A DNA stretch of 23,317 nucleotides, from contig FR893121.1 of assembly GCA_000433355.1 (NCBI GenBank), forward strand, positions 1 through 23,317. Reading direction: 5' to 3'. Position numbers and translations under genes: made by a program. The notes below the pieces were generated by a model, which searched no databases, had not been told where the DNA came from, and saw only the letters and a program-made list of their open reading frames with translations. How positions within the stretch are numbered: the stretch's first letter is position 1; every line of letters starts with the position of its first letter. Below, piece after piece: positions 1 through 7,479 of this stretch. This stretch comes from Alistipes sp. CAG:435. GTDB lineage: Bacteria; Bacteroidota; Bacteroidia; Bacteroidales; UBA932.

Positions 1-8
1 ACTATTAT

Positions 9-52
9 TATATTCGCAACATAGTTGCGGTTATTATTAAAAAATCCGCAAC
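9..52 (+). promoter_or_regulatory. Candidate promoter and structured leader of the first ATPase gene
   Basis: TATATTCG at 9-16 is one base off the Bacteroidota -7 box TAnnTTTG, and the same variant occurs before the large exported protein at 17762. The leader then carries CGCAAC (15-20), GTTGCG (24-29) and CCGCAAC (46-52). The middle copy can pair with either neighbour, giving two mutually exclusive hairpins before the ATG at 79. The -33 region lies outside the window, so the promoter cannot be completed. Confidence 0.4.
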
Positions 53-78
53 CCTACAGAACGAAAACAATTAATGCT

Positions 79-1218
79 ATGTATAATAGAATATTTGATA
101 TAGATAGCCGTCTTGATGAAGGAATGTTCCTTTTCGGCGCTCGTCAGGTAGGGAAATCCACGCTTCTCAAAGAGAAGTTTAAGGATGCGGTGTATTTTGA
201 TTTGCTTGATTCGGATCTGCGAAAGCGCCTTCAACGCAAACCGGAACTATTCAAAGAGGCCCTTGACAAATACCCCGAAAAGACACTTGTGATAGTTGAT
301 GAGATTCAAAAAGTGCCGGATCTTTTGGACACGGTTCATAGTTTGATGGTCGAGAAAGGCCTCTATTTCATACTGAGCGGTTCAAGTGCCAGAAAACTGA
401 AAAAGAGAGGAGCGAACACACTTGGTGGACGCGCCATCCCAGAAACCTTGTTTCCTCTTGTAAGTGCCGAAATTCCGGATTATGACCTTTCCCGAGCCAT
501 ACAAAACGGAATGATTCCAAGGCATTATATGGTAAACAATGCTGAAAGGCGATTGAAAGGATATGTCGAAGTGTACATCAAAGAAGAGATTCTTGAGGAG
601 GCAGCCGTCAAAGACATCGGTATATTCGAAAGATTTATGGAGGTGGCGGCGATAAGCGACGGCGAGATCATCAACTATGAAAACATCGCGTCAGATTGTG
701 GCGTGGCCGCGAACACCGTCAAGGCATACTTCCAAATACTATATGATACGCTCATAGGATATGAGATTCCAGCCTACCGGAAAGTGATCAAAAGAAAGTT
801 GACGCAAGCCCCGAAGTTTTACTATTTCGATGTAGGAATAGTCAATTATCTGATGGGAAGGAATAATCTGAGAGCAGGCACTCCTGAATATGGCCACGCA
901 TTTGAACATCTTGTGATGCAGGAACTTATCGCATACTTGGGTTACAACGACAAGAAAAAGGATCTTTCATATTGGCACACATATTCAGACATTGAGGTAG
1001 ATGCCATCCTCGGTGACGCCAAAGTGGCGATTGAGATAAAATCCACCGATGATGTTCAAACCAAGCACAAGACCGGACTCAACCGCTTTTCCGAAGAACA
1101 TCCGGAAGCAAGGCTGATTCTGGTGTCCGCCGACCGGCTCACACGAAAAACCGGGAATATCGAACTCATCTACGTGTGTGACTTCTTTGAGATGCTTTGG
1201 GCCGGTGAGATCTATTAG
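79..1218 (+). CDS. AAA ATPase with DUF4143 nuclease-like C-terminus
   Basis: This is a 379-residue cytoplasmic P-loop ATPase of the AAA_14/DUF4143 type common in Bacteroidales; its cellular role is not established. Walker A is GARQVGKST (residues 20-28), Walker B is VIVDE (71-75), and the following SGSSAR (100-105) matches the sensor strand. The C-terminal part reads like a PD-(D/E)XK fold: E276 in FEHLV, D308 in EVDAIL, and E319-I-K321 in AIEIKST. The reading frame is open further upstream from a TTG at 25, but ATG 79 is preferred because the protein then begins MYNRIFDID close before Walker A, as in relatives. The gene converges on the next ATPase. Such genes are often accessory and variably present, and a defence or toxin-like role is only a guess. 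Confidence 0.85.
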   Translation: MYNRIFDIDSRLDEGMFLFGARQVGKSTLLKEKFKDAVYFDLLDSDLRKRLQRKPELFKEALDKYPEKTLVIVDEIQKVPDLLDTVHSLMVEKGLYFILSGSSARKLKKRGANTLGGRAIPETLFPLVSAEIPDYDLSRAIQNGMIPRHYMVNNAERRLKGYVEVYIKEEILEEAAVKDIGIFERFMEVAAISDGEIINYENIASDCGVAANTVKAYFQILYDTLIGYEIPAYRKVIKRKLTQAPKFYYFDVGIVNYLMGRNNLRAGTPEYGHAFEHLVMQELIAYLGYNDKKKDLSYWHTYSDIEVDAILGDAKVAIEIKSTDDVQTKHKTGLNRFSEEHPEARLILVSADRLTRKTGNIELIYVCDFFEMLWAGEIY

Positions 1219-1225
1219 ATCGCAA

Positions 1226-1271
1226 AACCTTGACAGAAGCAAATACAAGGACTATTGCTCCTGTCAAGGTT
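1226..1271. terminator. Long inverted repeat between convergent ATPase genes
   Basis: An 11-bp perfect arm AACCTTGACAG (1226-1236) pairs with CTGTCAAGGTT (1261-1271). After one mismatch the pairing continues with AGCAA (1238-1242) and TTGCT (1255-1259). It lies just after the stop at 1216-1218. A terminator is the likely role, but there is no strong T-run; a remnant of an inserted palindromic element is the alternative. Confidence 0.5.
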
Positions 1272-1405
1272 AAATTACTCTACGAAGGAAGCATTTTATG
1301 GGGAATATGCTCCCGTTGAATTTCGCTGTCCGAACTAAAGGAAGAATCAAAGCAAATACTTTACTGAATCCCGCTTTTCGGGAGACTTTTAGCGGAAAAT
1401 ATTCT

Positions 1406-2827
1406 CTACGCAAAGAGATCGTCCATCACCACATGGGACTGCACTGCATCGGAGTACATATTCTCCTTCACGCCGTAGGAGGTGACCATTGTTATGAGAA
1501 TGGACTTCCTTGTTCCGGTCTCACGGATGAAGGCAGCGACCTTATTCCGGAGTTTCTCATCATAATCCTTGTCGATGACGTATGGCTCGGACGCCCACTT
1601 CATCTCGCAGATGTTGATGGTGTCGTCCCTGCGGTCGATGAGCAGGTCAATCTGAGTCCCTCTCTCTCCCGGTCCCAGATTTTTCGAGTCGGAACGCCAG
1701 GCGCATTGTTTGGTCATCACTCCTGCAATGCCCAGCGCGGCTTTGATCTGCCCCACATGCTGAAGACATACCCGCTCGAAGGCCAGGCCGGACCAGGCGC
1801 GTTGCACGCCCGAATTGAGGGAATGGCTCCAGAAGGCCGGGTCACCGCCGGACTCTTTGATGAACTTGTAATAGAAGAGCGTGTAGTTGTCGATAAGCTG
1901 GAAAAGGGCACCTTTCTTCTCCTTGCCGATGGCGGCGTACTTGCGGATGAAGCCGCACTGCTCCAACTCTTCCAGGCAGGTGGTCAGGACACCGCTATTC
2001 TCCAGGCCGTAATCATCAATCAACTCCTGGCGCGTGAGACCTTTGGCCTTGTCCCCCAGAGCCTCCACAATCTTGATGTAACGGTCCGGATTCTTGAAAA
2101 GTGACTCGTACAGGGCACTGTATTCCCCGCGCAGTTTCCCGTTCTCCGCAAAGAAGAGACTGTCAATGTTCTGGGCGGCAGATTTTCCCCGCTGCAGCAG
2201 GCTCCAGTAGTAAGCCGGTCCTCCCATCACCATATAGAGAGTGAGAATCTGATACCGGTTGATACGGATGTTCCGGCTCTGTAGGTACTCCTCGCACTCC
2301 TTCAGTGTGAAAGGCATCAGATAGATCTGCGTGTTCACACGGTTGTGGAGTCCTCCCCTGTCCTTGATGACCTTGTTAATGATCCAAGACGTGGCGGAAG
2401 CACAGATAATCAGCAGAACGTCCTTGCGGGCGCTGCACCAGCTGTTCCAGAAATGCTCCAGGGCAGAAACGAAATTGGACTTGGGCGTATCCATCCAAGA
2501 GATCTCGTCAATGAAGATCACCTTCTTTTTCTTCCGGCTGGATTTGATGCCAACCTTCAGGGAATTGAAGGCATCGGGCCAGCTGGCAAGTTCCGGACAA
2601 TCCTTGTAGCCGTAGTCAATCAGCGAAGTGCGGAAAGCGGCAAGCTGACCTGCAATCTTCTCCTTCGCGACGCCTGTATGCTGGAAGGTGAATTCATAGT
2701 TGAACGCCTCCCGCACGAGGAAAGTCTTCCCCACACGGCGACGGCCGTATACCGCCACGAATTCGGAGTATTCAGACTTGAAAGCATCATTGAGCTCCCG
2801 GAGTTCTTCTTTTCTGCCAATAAGCAT
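1406..2827 (-). CDS. ATP-binding protein, AAA family with nuclease-like C-terminus
   Basis: This is a 473-residue P-loop ATPase of the archaeal/Bacteroidales ATPase family (DUF234-type C-terminus). It opens MLIGRKEELREL, the usual start of the family. Walker A is GRRRVGKT (28-35) and Walker B is VIFIDE (103-108). A helix-turn-helix-like stretch follows near KGLTRQELIDDYGL. The C-terminus has a PD-(D/E)XK-like pattern, QIDLLID then ICEMKW. The frame is open to an ATG at 2860, which would add 11 residues; 2827 is chosen because family members begin at MLIG. It is convergent with the ATPase to its left and shares only the P-loop architecture with it. Function is unknown; related proteins are very common in gut Bacteroidales and often multi-copy. 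Confidence 0.85.
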   Translation of the reverse strand: MLIGRKEELRELNDAFKSEYSEFVAVYGRRRVGKTFLVREAFNYEFTFQHTGVAKEKIAGQLAAFRTSLIDYGYKDCPELASWPDAFNSLKVGIKSSRKKKKVIFIDEISWMDTPKSNFVSALEHFWNSWCSARKDVLLIICASATSWIINKVIKDRGGLHNRVNTQIYLMPFTLKECEEYLQSRNIRINRYQILTLYMVMGGPAYYWSLLQRGKSAAQNIDSLFFAENGKLRGEYSALYESLFKNPDRYIKIVEALGDKAKGLTRQELIDDYGLENSGVLTTCLEELEQCGFIRKYAAIGKEKKGALFQLIDNYTLFYYKFIKESGGDPAFWSHSLNSGVQRAWSGLAFERVCLQHVGQIKAALGIAGVMTKQCAWRSDSKNLGPGERGTQIDLLIDRRDDTINICEMKWASEPYVIDKDYDEKLRNKVAAFIRETGTRKSILITMVTSYGVKENMYSDAVQSHVVMDDLFA

Positions 2828-3066
2828 AGTCGTATCGTTTTGATGTCGCAAGTTAAACATTCTCTGCTAAATCCCGAAATATTCCAACGATTTAGTGGAA
2901 AATAATTTGAAGAACCGTACGAAAACTGCCGCCATCTCATCGCGAGACGACGGCACATAGATGAAAAATTCACCCAGAAGGGACCTAATACAGATTGATA
3001 TAACGACGATTTTTGCATCTGTGGGCCATCGGGTACGAGTTGGGCCGAGTCGGTCACGATAAGGGC

Positions 3067-3273
3067 CTATTCATTTATGTTTTTCCAATTGTAAGGTAGG
3101 AGTTCCGCCAGATCCCGCTGGTCACGCTGGTAGTATGGGATCTTTCTCAGTACGTCCTCCATTCAGGCTCGTGGGTCAACATCGGCAGCCTTGCAGGTGC
3201 TTATGAGCGAATATACGATTGCCGCACGATACGCAGATGCGTCATTGCCACAGAACAGATAATTCTTCCTACC
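3067..3273 (-). pseudogene. IS66-family transposase C-terminal remnant
   Basis: Read leftward from 3273, the frame gives GRKNYLFCGND, then AYRAAIVYSLI, CKAADVDPRA, a TGA stop at 3163-3165, then MEDVL and LLPYNWKNINE up to a TAG at 3067-3069. This is the conserved C-terminal tail of IS66 transposases. The TGA stands where a Trp (TGG) is expected. A TAA (3274-3276) ends the homology upstream, so only about 68 codons of a roughly 500-codon gene remain. No IS ends were found. It sits at the left edge of the accessory island and points outward. Confidence 0.8.
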
Positions 3274-3358
3274 TTATGTTGGCAATACCATTATGTTGGC
3301 ATTGTAAGATATATTATTGTTCCTCAGCGAGTTGGTATTCTTGCGCAAAACATAATGT

Positions 3359-3856
3359 TTGGTATATTGCGACAGGTCATCAAATGGGCCGGAGCAAGGA
3401 ATCGCTTTCAACCAGCATTTTGCCTTGCTTCAGGCCGACTACGTGGGCTTGTTCGGCGACGATACTGTGGCCTCCGTCCGATGCCTCGCCACCAGCACCT
3501 TCCGCATAGCTATGATACTCTCAGCGCTGCGCATCTGGGAAGATGGCGACATGAACGAGATACGCACCTGTAGCGAGGACGATTACCAGACCGCGATGGC
3601 CATCAGCGAAGTGCTCCAGCAGCACATGCTGCGTGTCATCAAGGAACTTCCCTCTTCATCCTCCAAGATGGTCACAGGCCAGGCTAAGGAGCCGCTGCTG
3701 CTCAAATCCTTCTGGGACTCGCTTCCGGAAGAATTCGAGGCGAAGGACTTCAAGGCTATAGCCCAAGAAGTTGGATTGTCCATTCCCACTGCCGAACGAT
3801 ATATCCGGCAATGGGTAGACACCCGGCTTGACAAAGTCTCACGAGGACGCTACTGA
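3359..3856 (+). pseudogene. DUF3987 (primase/helicase-like) protein, 5'-truncated remnant
   Basis: The frame from about 3400 to 3856 reads as the C-terminal part of DUF3987 proteins carried by Bacteroidales mobilizable elements. Visible pieces are FALLQADYVGLFGDD, SVRCLATSTFRIAMILSALR, WEDGDMNEIRTCSEDD and a winged-helix-like tail EAKDFKAIAQEV...AERYIRQW. Full-length relatives have several hundred residues more at the N-terminus, including the ATPase part, which is absent. The ATG at 3359 is merely the first in frame and probably not a genuine start. An 11-bp direct repeat TTATGTTGGCA (3274-3284 and 3291-3301) marks the junction with the IS66 remnant. I infer a decayed mobile element whose front was deleted. 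Confidence 0.65.
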
Positions 3857-3874
3857 AAGCGGTAATTCACGACG

Positions 3875-3906
3875 CAGCCACGGCCAACTACCGGGGCTGT
3901 TTTTTG
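3875..3906 (+). terminator. Rho-independent terminator after the DUF3987 remnant
   Basis: CAGCC-A-CGG pairs with CCG-G-GGCTG around the loop CCAACTA, and the stem is followed by TTTTTT (3900-3905). It begins 18 bases after the stop codon of the DUF3987 remnant and insulates the restriction operon downstream. Confidence 0.8.
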
Positions 3907-3957
3907 TCCCTTATTTATGACATGCGTTATTCTGATGGTTTATCTAACAAAAAACGC

Positions 3958-3965
3958 TAAATTTG
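3958..3965 (+). promoter_or_regulatory. -7 box of the restriction endonuclease operon
   Basis: TAAATTTG is a perfect match to the Bacteroidota TAnnTTTG box, placed about 28 bases before the ATG at 3994. No good TTTG is found at the expected -33 distance (GGTTTATC lies there), so the promoter may be weak. No palindromic controller-protein (C-box) site is seen. Confidence 0.5.
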
Positions 3966-3993
3966 TCCCAAGCAAGCATAATTCTCACATATA

Positions 3994-4608
3994 ATGAAGA
4001 AAAATATTTCCAACGGCGAGGTGGAAAATCTTTCTAACGCGCCGTCGTATACATTCCCGAAGTATACGACTCAGATTATTAATCTCGTTAATGGCAATGC
4101 TCAGGGAACACGCCCTGATGTAGTTGGTCAAATGTCAGATTTAATCCAAGAATTCGATGGGAAATCCATTGAGGAGTGGATTAAATGGTACTCGGAAAGA
4201 ATGCCAAATGCAGTCGATAATGCCACCGAAAAGGTTTATAATATGTTCCTTCAAATGAAAGAAGCGGCAGAACTCATTGACAAAGAGATGATTCGTAACT
4301 GGGTTAAAGATTTGGTATATACCAAGACATACTGTGGTTTAAAGTTCCAGGAAGCCATCATTTCTTATCTTGCAAAACAGCAAAATGTAAGTTATCGCTT
4401 GGCTAATCCTGATGAGGAAGCCCTTGGTATCGATGGTTTCATTGGCAAACAACCTGTAAGTATTAAGCCGAGCACCTATGACTCTAAGGAAATGATATTG
4501 CCTGAGCATATTGATGTTCCAATCATTACATATGAGAAGAAGAAAGGATATATCACCATCTTTTATCCCGATAATCTGTTCGGAGAGAAACAATCGACGC
4601 TGTTTTAA
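3994..4608 (+). CDS. MjaI-like type II restriction endonuclease, paralogue 1
   Basis: This 204-residue protein resembles the MjaI family of type II endonucleases, whose founder cuts CTAG. Diagnostic stretches are FPKYTTQIINLVNGNAQGTRP (split here as 21-31 and 32-41), VGQMSDLIQEF (44-54), EEWIKWY (60-66) and GIDGFIGKQPVSIKPSTY (145-162). A PD-(D/E)XK-type site is likely, with D147 and K158, but the usual acidic residue of ExK is Ser156. It is the first gene of a tight three-gene operon, with only 12 bases to the next start. It shares clear blocks with both following genes. The DNA is AT-rich compared with the core genes beyond 11.5 kb, consistent with acquisition. Family assignment is from memory of motifs, not from a search. 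Confidence 0.65.
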   Translation: MKKNISNGEVENLSNAPSYTFPKYTTQIINLVNGNAQGTRPDVVGQMSDLIQEFDGKSIEEWIKWYSERMPNAVDNATEKVYNMFLQMKEAAELIDKEMIRNWVKDLVYTKTYCGLKFQEAIISYLAKQQNVSYRLANPDEEALGIDGFIGKQPVSIKPSTYDSKEMILPEHIDVPIITYEKKKGYITIFYPDNLFGEKQSTLF

Positions 4609-4620
4609 TCTGCATTCAAA

Positions 4621-5250
4621 ATGACCCAAAAGGTAACGATAAAGAATAAGAAGATTTCGAAAGCTATAGGCATCCCTGACATCTCAGTTCCAAAGTACTC
4701 TAAATCGGTTATTAATAATTCCAACGGATACGCGAAGGCGACCAAGCCGGAAAATGTGTCTCAAGTATCAGAAACAATAAAGGTGTTCCGAGATGACGAC
4801 ACTGTTCCTAATCATTCTCTTGAAGAATGGGAGAAATGGTATAATGAGCATTATCCCGAAGCTATAAAAAAAGCGACAGATGCGGCATGGAAAAAGTTCC
4901 AAGAAGTTAGGGATAAGCTTGCTGAAGTAAAGAGGGAACATATTGAAGCATGGGAAAGAGATCTCATTATCAATAAGACCTATTCAGGGCTTATGGTCCA
5001 AGATGCCATTATTAAACATATCGCAAAAGAACTCGGCGTAAACTCTCGACTCGGCGACACAAACGACGAAAAGCATGGCATCGATGGATATATTAATGAT
5101 ATTCCTATCCAGGTTAAAGCAGATACTTATATCCAAGCCAAGCCCCTTGAGCACTTCGCAGAAGGTATTGTGATGATAACTTACTCAAAAGATAGCAGGA
5201 CAAAGGATATTACGTTTTCATACAATCCCGACGATTTTGTAAAAGAATGA
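4621..5250 (+). CDS. MjaI-like restriction endonuclease, paralogue 2
   Basis: This 209-residue protein is a diverged duplicate of the preceding gene. Shared blocks in the same order are PKYSKSVINNSNGYAKATKP (24-43), VSQVSETIKVF, EEWEKWYNE (68-76), NKTYSGLMVQDAI (118-130) and GIDGYINDIPIQVKADTY (153-170). The putative catalytic residues are D155 and K166, with Gln164 where ExK proteins have Glu. It starts 12 bases after the previous stop and ends 13 bases before the next start, so the three are surely co-transcribed. Divergence between the copies is large, so this is an old duplication or two independently recruited family members. It could be a second endonuclease, a heterodimer partner or an inactive subunit; the sequence does not decide. 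Confidence 0.6.
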   Translation: MTQKVTIKNKKISKAIGIPDISVPKYSKSVINNSNGYAKATKPENVSQVSETIKVFRDDDTVPNHSLEEWEKWYNEHYPEAIKKATDAAWKKFQEVRDKLAEVKREHIEAWERDLIINKTYSGLMVQDAIIKHIAKELGVNSRLGDTNDEKHGIDGYINDIPIQVKADTYIQAKPLEHFAEGIVMITYSKDSRTKDITFSYNPDDFVKE

Positions 5251-5263
5251 TTTAGCTGTCATT

Positions 5264-6019
5264 ATGGATGAGTTTGTATTAGGAATAGACCGAGATAAAT
5301 TCAGTTCCACAAATGGTATGTGGAATAAGCTTATGCTCAATGACCCTTGGTCGGTTGGGTATGTTAGCGCTCTCATTGAATTGCAATCATGGAAATCAAA
5401 AGAAGATTGGGAAGATTTCTACTATCAGAGCGGTGAACAACGTCGTTCTTTGCTCGGGGAGAATCGTGCCATTCTTGACGATTTCTCATTAATCAGAACA
5501 AATAGAGCCGAGGTTAATAAGCTTCTCTGGGATGTTAAAAATCTTAATACTCAGTACGGGAGGACAAGAGAAGATTTGAACGGACGAGCCGAAGCCCTTT
5601 ATGCTGCTGTACGCAATAATGGACATGGTTTGACTCTTGAAGAATGCGAGGAGTGTGTTCGCTTTAGAGTAATCTGTGAGATCTGGAATGGCATTATTCT
5701 TAGGGAGAATAATACTATCGCAGTTTTAACGGAGCAATTCCCTATGCTTTCTTTTGAAAAGACGTCCGGAGAAATCGACCACACATACGCTGTCGATTTC
5801 GAGGCTTCCCGTTCTGGTTCTCTTATTTGTGGTATTCAAATTAAACCCAAGAGTTATACTTGGGATGCTCCATATATCGCAAAGGCAAGAACGGCAAATA
5901 AGGCGAAGAACGCCGCCTATACTAAGCTAAAAGGAGTTCCCGTGTTCGACATCATTTCGAAAACAAATGGTGAAATACAGAGTCCCCAAGTGTTGGAACA
6001 GATAAGAAACCTTATCTAA
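5264..6019 (+). CDS. Third, longer MjaI-like endonuclease homologue
   Basis: This 251-residue protein is not an obvious duplicate at first sight, but its N-terminal block VGYVSALIELQSWKSKEDWEDF (starting at residue 31) lines up with VGQMSDLIQEFDGKSIEEWI of paralogue 1. Its C-terminal block EIDHTYAVDFE...GIQIKPKSY (170-198) matches the D...(I/V)xIKPxTY block. Candidate catalytic residues are D178, or D172, and Q192-I-K194. The tail AKARTANKAKNAAYTKLKG...PVFDI is basic and could touch DNA. It is 13 bases downstream of paralogue 2 and convergent with the methyltransferase. It may be the real MjaI-type enzyme of the set, with the two shorter proteins in accessory roles, or the reverse. Confidence 0.55.
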   Translation: MDEFVLGIDRDKFSSTNGMWNKLMLNDPWSVGYVSALIELQSWKSKEDWEDFYYQSGEQRRSLLGENRAILDDFSLIRTNRAEVNKLLWDVKNLNTQYGRTREDLNGRAEALYAAVRNNGHGLTLEECEECVRFRVICEIWNGIILRENNTIAVLTEQFPMLSFEKTSGEIDHTYAVDFEASRSGSLICGIQIKPKSYTWDAPYIAKARTANKAKNAAYTKLKGVPVFDIISKTNGEIQSPQVLEQIRNLI

Positions 6020-6030
6020 AAGCAAATAGT

Positions 6031-6049
6031 CCTGCTTTTCAAAAGCGGG
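6031..6049. terminator. Hairpin between convergent endonuclease and methyltransferase genes
   Basis: CCTGCTTT and AAAGCGGG pair over 8 bp (one T-G wobble) around the loop TCA. It lies between the stop at 6019 and the methyltransferase stop at 6058. There is no long T-run on either side, so termination efficiency is uncertain. Confidence 0.45.
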
Positions 6050-6057
6050 CCTGTCAA

Positions 6058-7149
6058 TTAGAATAATAATCCTTCCGGTCTGGGGATTCTGTTTATATCT
6101 GATGCGTCTTCATAGGTTACAATAGCAAGAGTATCGTTCTTGCTGCTTGTATCTATTTGAATGAGATAATGAATCTCTAATTCCTCCTCCTGAGACGTCA
6201 TTACATCAGAACCAAGAGTGTTATTATAGTGCTTAAACGGTCCCTTTTCTGCCGACCGCGCTTTTACAAAATCAGAGTGTTTGTCGAAACGGTTTTTGAT
6301 GACACTATTAAAGTCAGCTATACTGACCCCCTTTAAGTTGTCTTCAATTGATGATTTCAACTTATCGTCGATTTCAAAGCCCACACTGTTTCGTCCCGAA
6401 GCCATAGCAGCAAGCATTGTGGTCCCCAACCCGAAAAAAGGGTCTAATACTGTATCGCCATACTGCGAATACATATTAATCAGCCGATACGGAACCTCAA
6501 ATGGATAGGCAGCACTTCTATCCCTGGTTTCCGAGTTTACAATCTTTTGTTTTGTCCCTTTGAGGTCCCAAACATCAGAAAACCATACATTCCGTTCTTC
6601 CCAGAAAAAGGCACTATTCTTACGCGCAACTTTCTGCTCAACCTTCTTATATTCCCTTTTAGAGCCTTTCCTAAAGATAAGAATGTATTCGTGTTCAAGC
6701 GTCACATACGCCCCGCATGGAAGCATTCCACTTCCCATGAATTTGTTAGGAGCATTTGTCTGTTTCCGCCATATGATATTGGGAAGATTATTAAACCCCA
6801 AATCAAGACAGGTTTTAACTATGCGAGAATGATTGTTAAATAACCGGAACTCACCTTTAATCGTTCGCGTGGCATCGCCGATGTTGATACATAAAAAGCC
6901 TCCTGGTGTGAGAACTCGGTAGCACTCCTGCCACACCTTGTCTAATTCTTGATGGGCGGCTTCAAATGCTACTTCTACCAATCCTTTATTAAGTGCCTCT
7001 GCAAAAGTGGCATTCTGCGATGCCAAAATCCCATCCCACATTTCAATCATAGGATATGGAGGTGAGGTAATTATCTCGTTAATGGATGCGTCTGCAATGG
7101 CAGACATATCCTGGGCCGGGTGGAAAAACAATCTATGCGTCGTTCTCAT
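6058..7149 (-). CDS. Site-specific DNA methyltransferase, beta class (probable N4-cytosine, CTAG-type)
   Basis: This 363-residue protein transfers a methyl group from S-adenosylmethionine to DNA and would protect the host from the neighbouring endonucleases. Motif IV TSPPYP (28-33) precedes motif I DPFFGLGTT (236-244), the beta-class order. TSPP with the following YPMIEMWD is what I recall for N4-cytosine enzymes of the CTAG group (M.MthZI/M.MjaI-like). The C-terminal roughly 90 residues after FEIDD (258-262) are an extra tail of unknown role. ATG 7149 (MRTTHRLFF) is chosen; ATG 7158 is possible, and both lie within about 20 bases of the predicted transcription start. It converges on the three endonucleases and is divergent from two small genes. 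Target specificity is inference. Confidence 0.8.
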   Translation of the reverse strand: MRTTHRLFFHPAQDMSAIADASINEIITSPPYPMIEMWDGILASQNATFAEALNKGLVEVAFEAAHQELDKVWQECYRVLTPGGFLCINIGDATRTIKGEFRLFNNHSRIVKTCLDLGFNNLPNIIWRKQTNAPNKFMGSGMLPCGAYVTLEHEYILIFRKGSKREYKKVEQKVARKNSAFFWEERNVWFSDVWDLKGTKQKIVNSETRDRSAAYPFEVPYRLINMYSQYGDTVLDPFFGLGTTMLAAMASGRNSVGFEIDDKLKSSIEDNLKGVSIADFNSVIKNRFDKHSDFVKARSAEKGPFKHYNNTLGSDVMTSQEEELEIHYLIQIDTSSKNDTLAIVTYEDASDINRIPRPEGLLF

Positions 7150-7168
7150 CAGAATCATCAATTTGAGG

Positions 7169-7200
7169 CAAAAATAAGAAATAAGCAGGTAAAATCCAAA
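7169..7200 (-). promoter_or_regulatory. Promoter of the DNA methyltransferase gene
   Basis: On the minus strand TATTTTTG (7169-7176) matches TAnnTTTG, and TTTG (7197-7200) sits exactly 20 bases upstream, the Bacteroidota -33/-7 arrangement. Transcription should start near 7165, leaving an unusually short leader before the ATG at 7158 or 7149. Confidence 0.7.
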
Positions 7201-7219
7201 AAGATATCAACTTTTATCA

Positions 7220-7227
7220 TATATTTG
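7220..7227 (+). promoter_or_regulatory. -7 box for the divergent small genes
   Basis: TATATTTG matches TAnnTTTG on the plus strand; the expected -33 position overlaps the methyltransferase -33 box on the other strand. The two divergent promoters are therefore interlocked, so one bound protein or polymerase could affect both directions. Confidence 0.5.
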
Positions 7228-7298
7228 TAGCGTAACACTTGCCGCTCTTACGACAAGTAAAGATAACAATTGTTTTTAATTGCTCAAAGGAGATTGGC

Positions 7299-7466
7299 AT
7301 GAAACAAGACACTTATGAAGTTGTATGCTGGCCTGAGATTCAGTTCTTGTTTGGCGAGGAAGGGTTCGAGCAGAATTCTTATCTCATAAATGATGAGAAA
7401 GGAATAGATGATTTCGGGAGCAGTGCCTATTTTGTAAATTCTGATTGGCTCCAATTACACACATAA
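7299..7466 (+). CDS. Small acidic protein of unknown function (55 aa)
   Basis: The protein starts MKQDTYEVVCWPEIQFL and contains EEGFEQNSYLI and GSSAYFVNSDWL. I do not recognise a named family, though short proteins of this appearance occur in other Bacteroidales. The start is fixed by AAAGGAG (7286-7292), an unusually good ribosome-binding site for this phylum, six bases before ATG 7299; the frame is open further upstream to 7239 without such a signal. It has no membrane segment or helix-turn-helix. It is followed after 13 bases by another small gene, with which it presumably forms an operon divergent from the methyltransferase. It could regulate or accompany the restriction system; this is only positional inference. 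Confidence 0.6.
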   Translation: MKQDTYEVVCWPEIQFLFGEEGFEQNSYLINDEKGIDDFGSSAYFVNSDWLQLHT

Positions 7467-7479
7467 TTGCACTACAATT

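Noticed and set aside
1298..2104. Long plus-strand open frame (268 codons) opposite the second ATPase
   Set aside because: It lies wholly antisense to a gene with clear Walker motifs apart from its first 100 bases, and its translation shows no domain; it is a by-product of codon bias.
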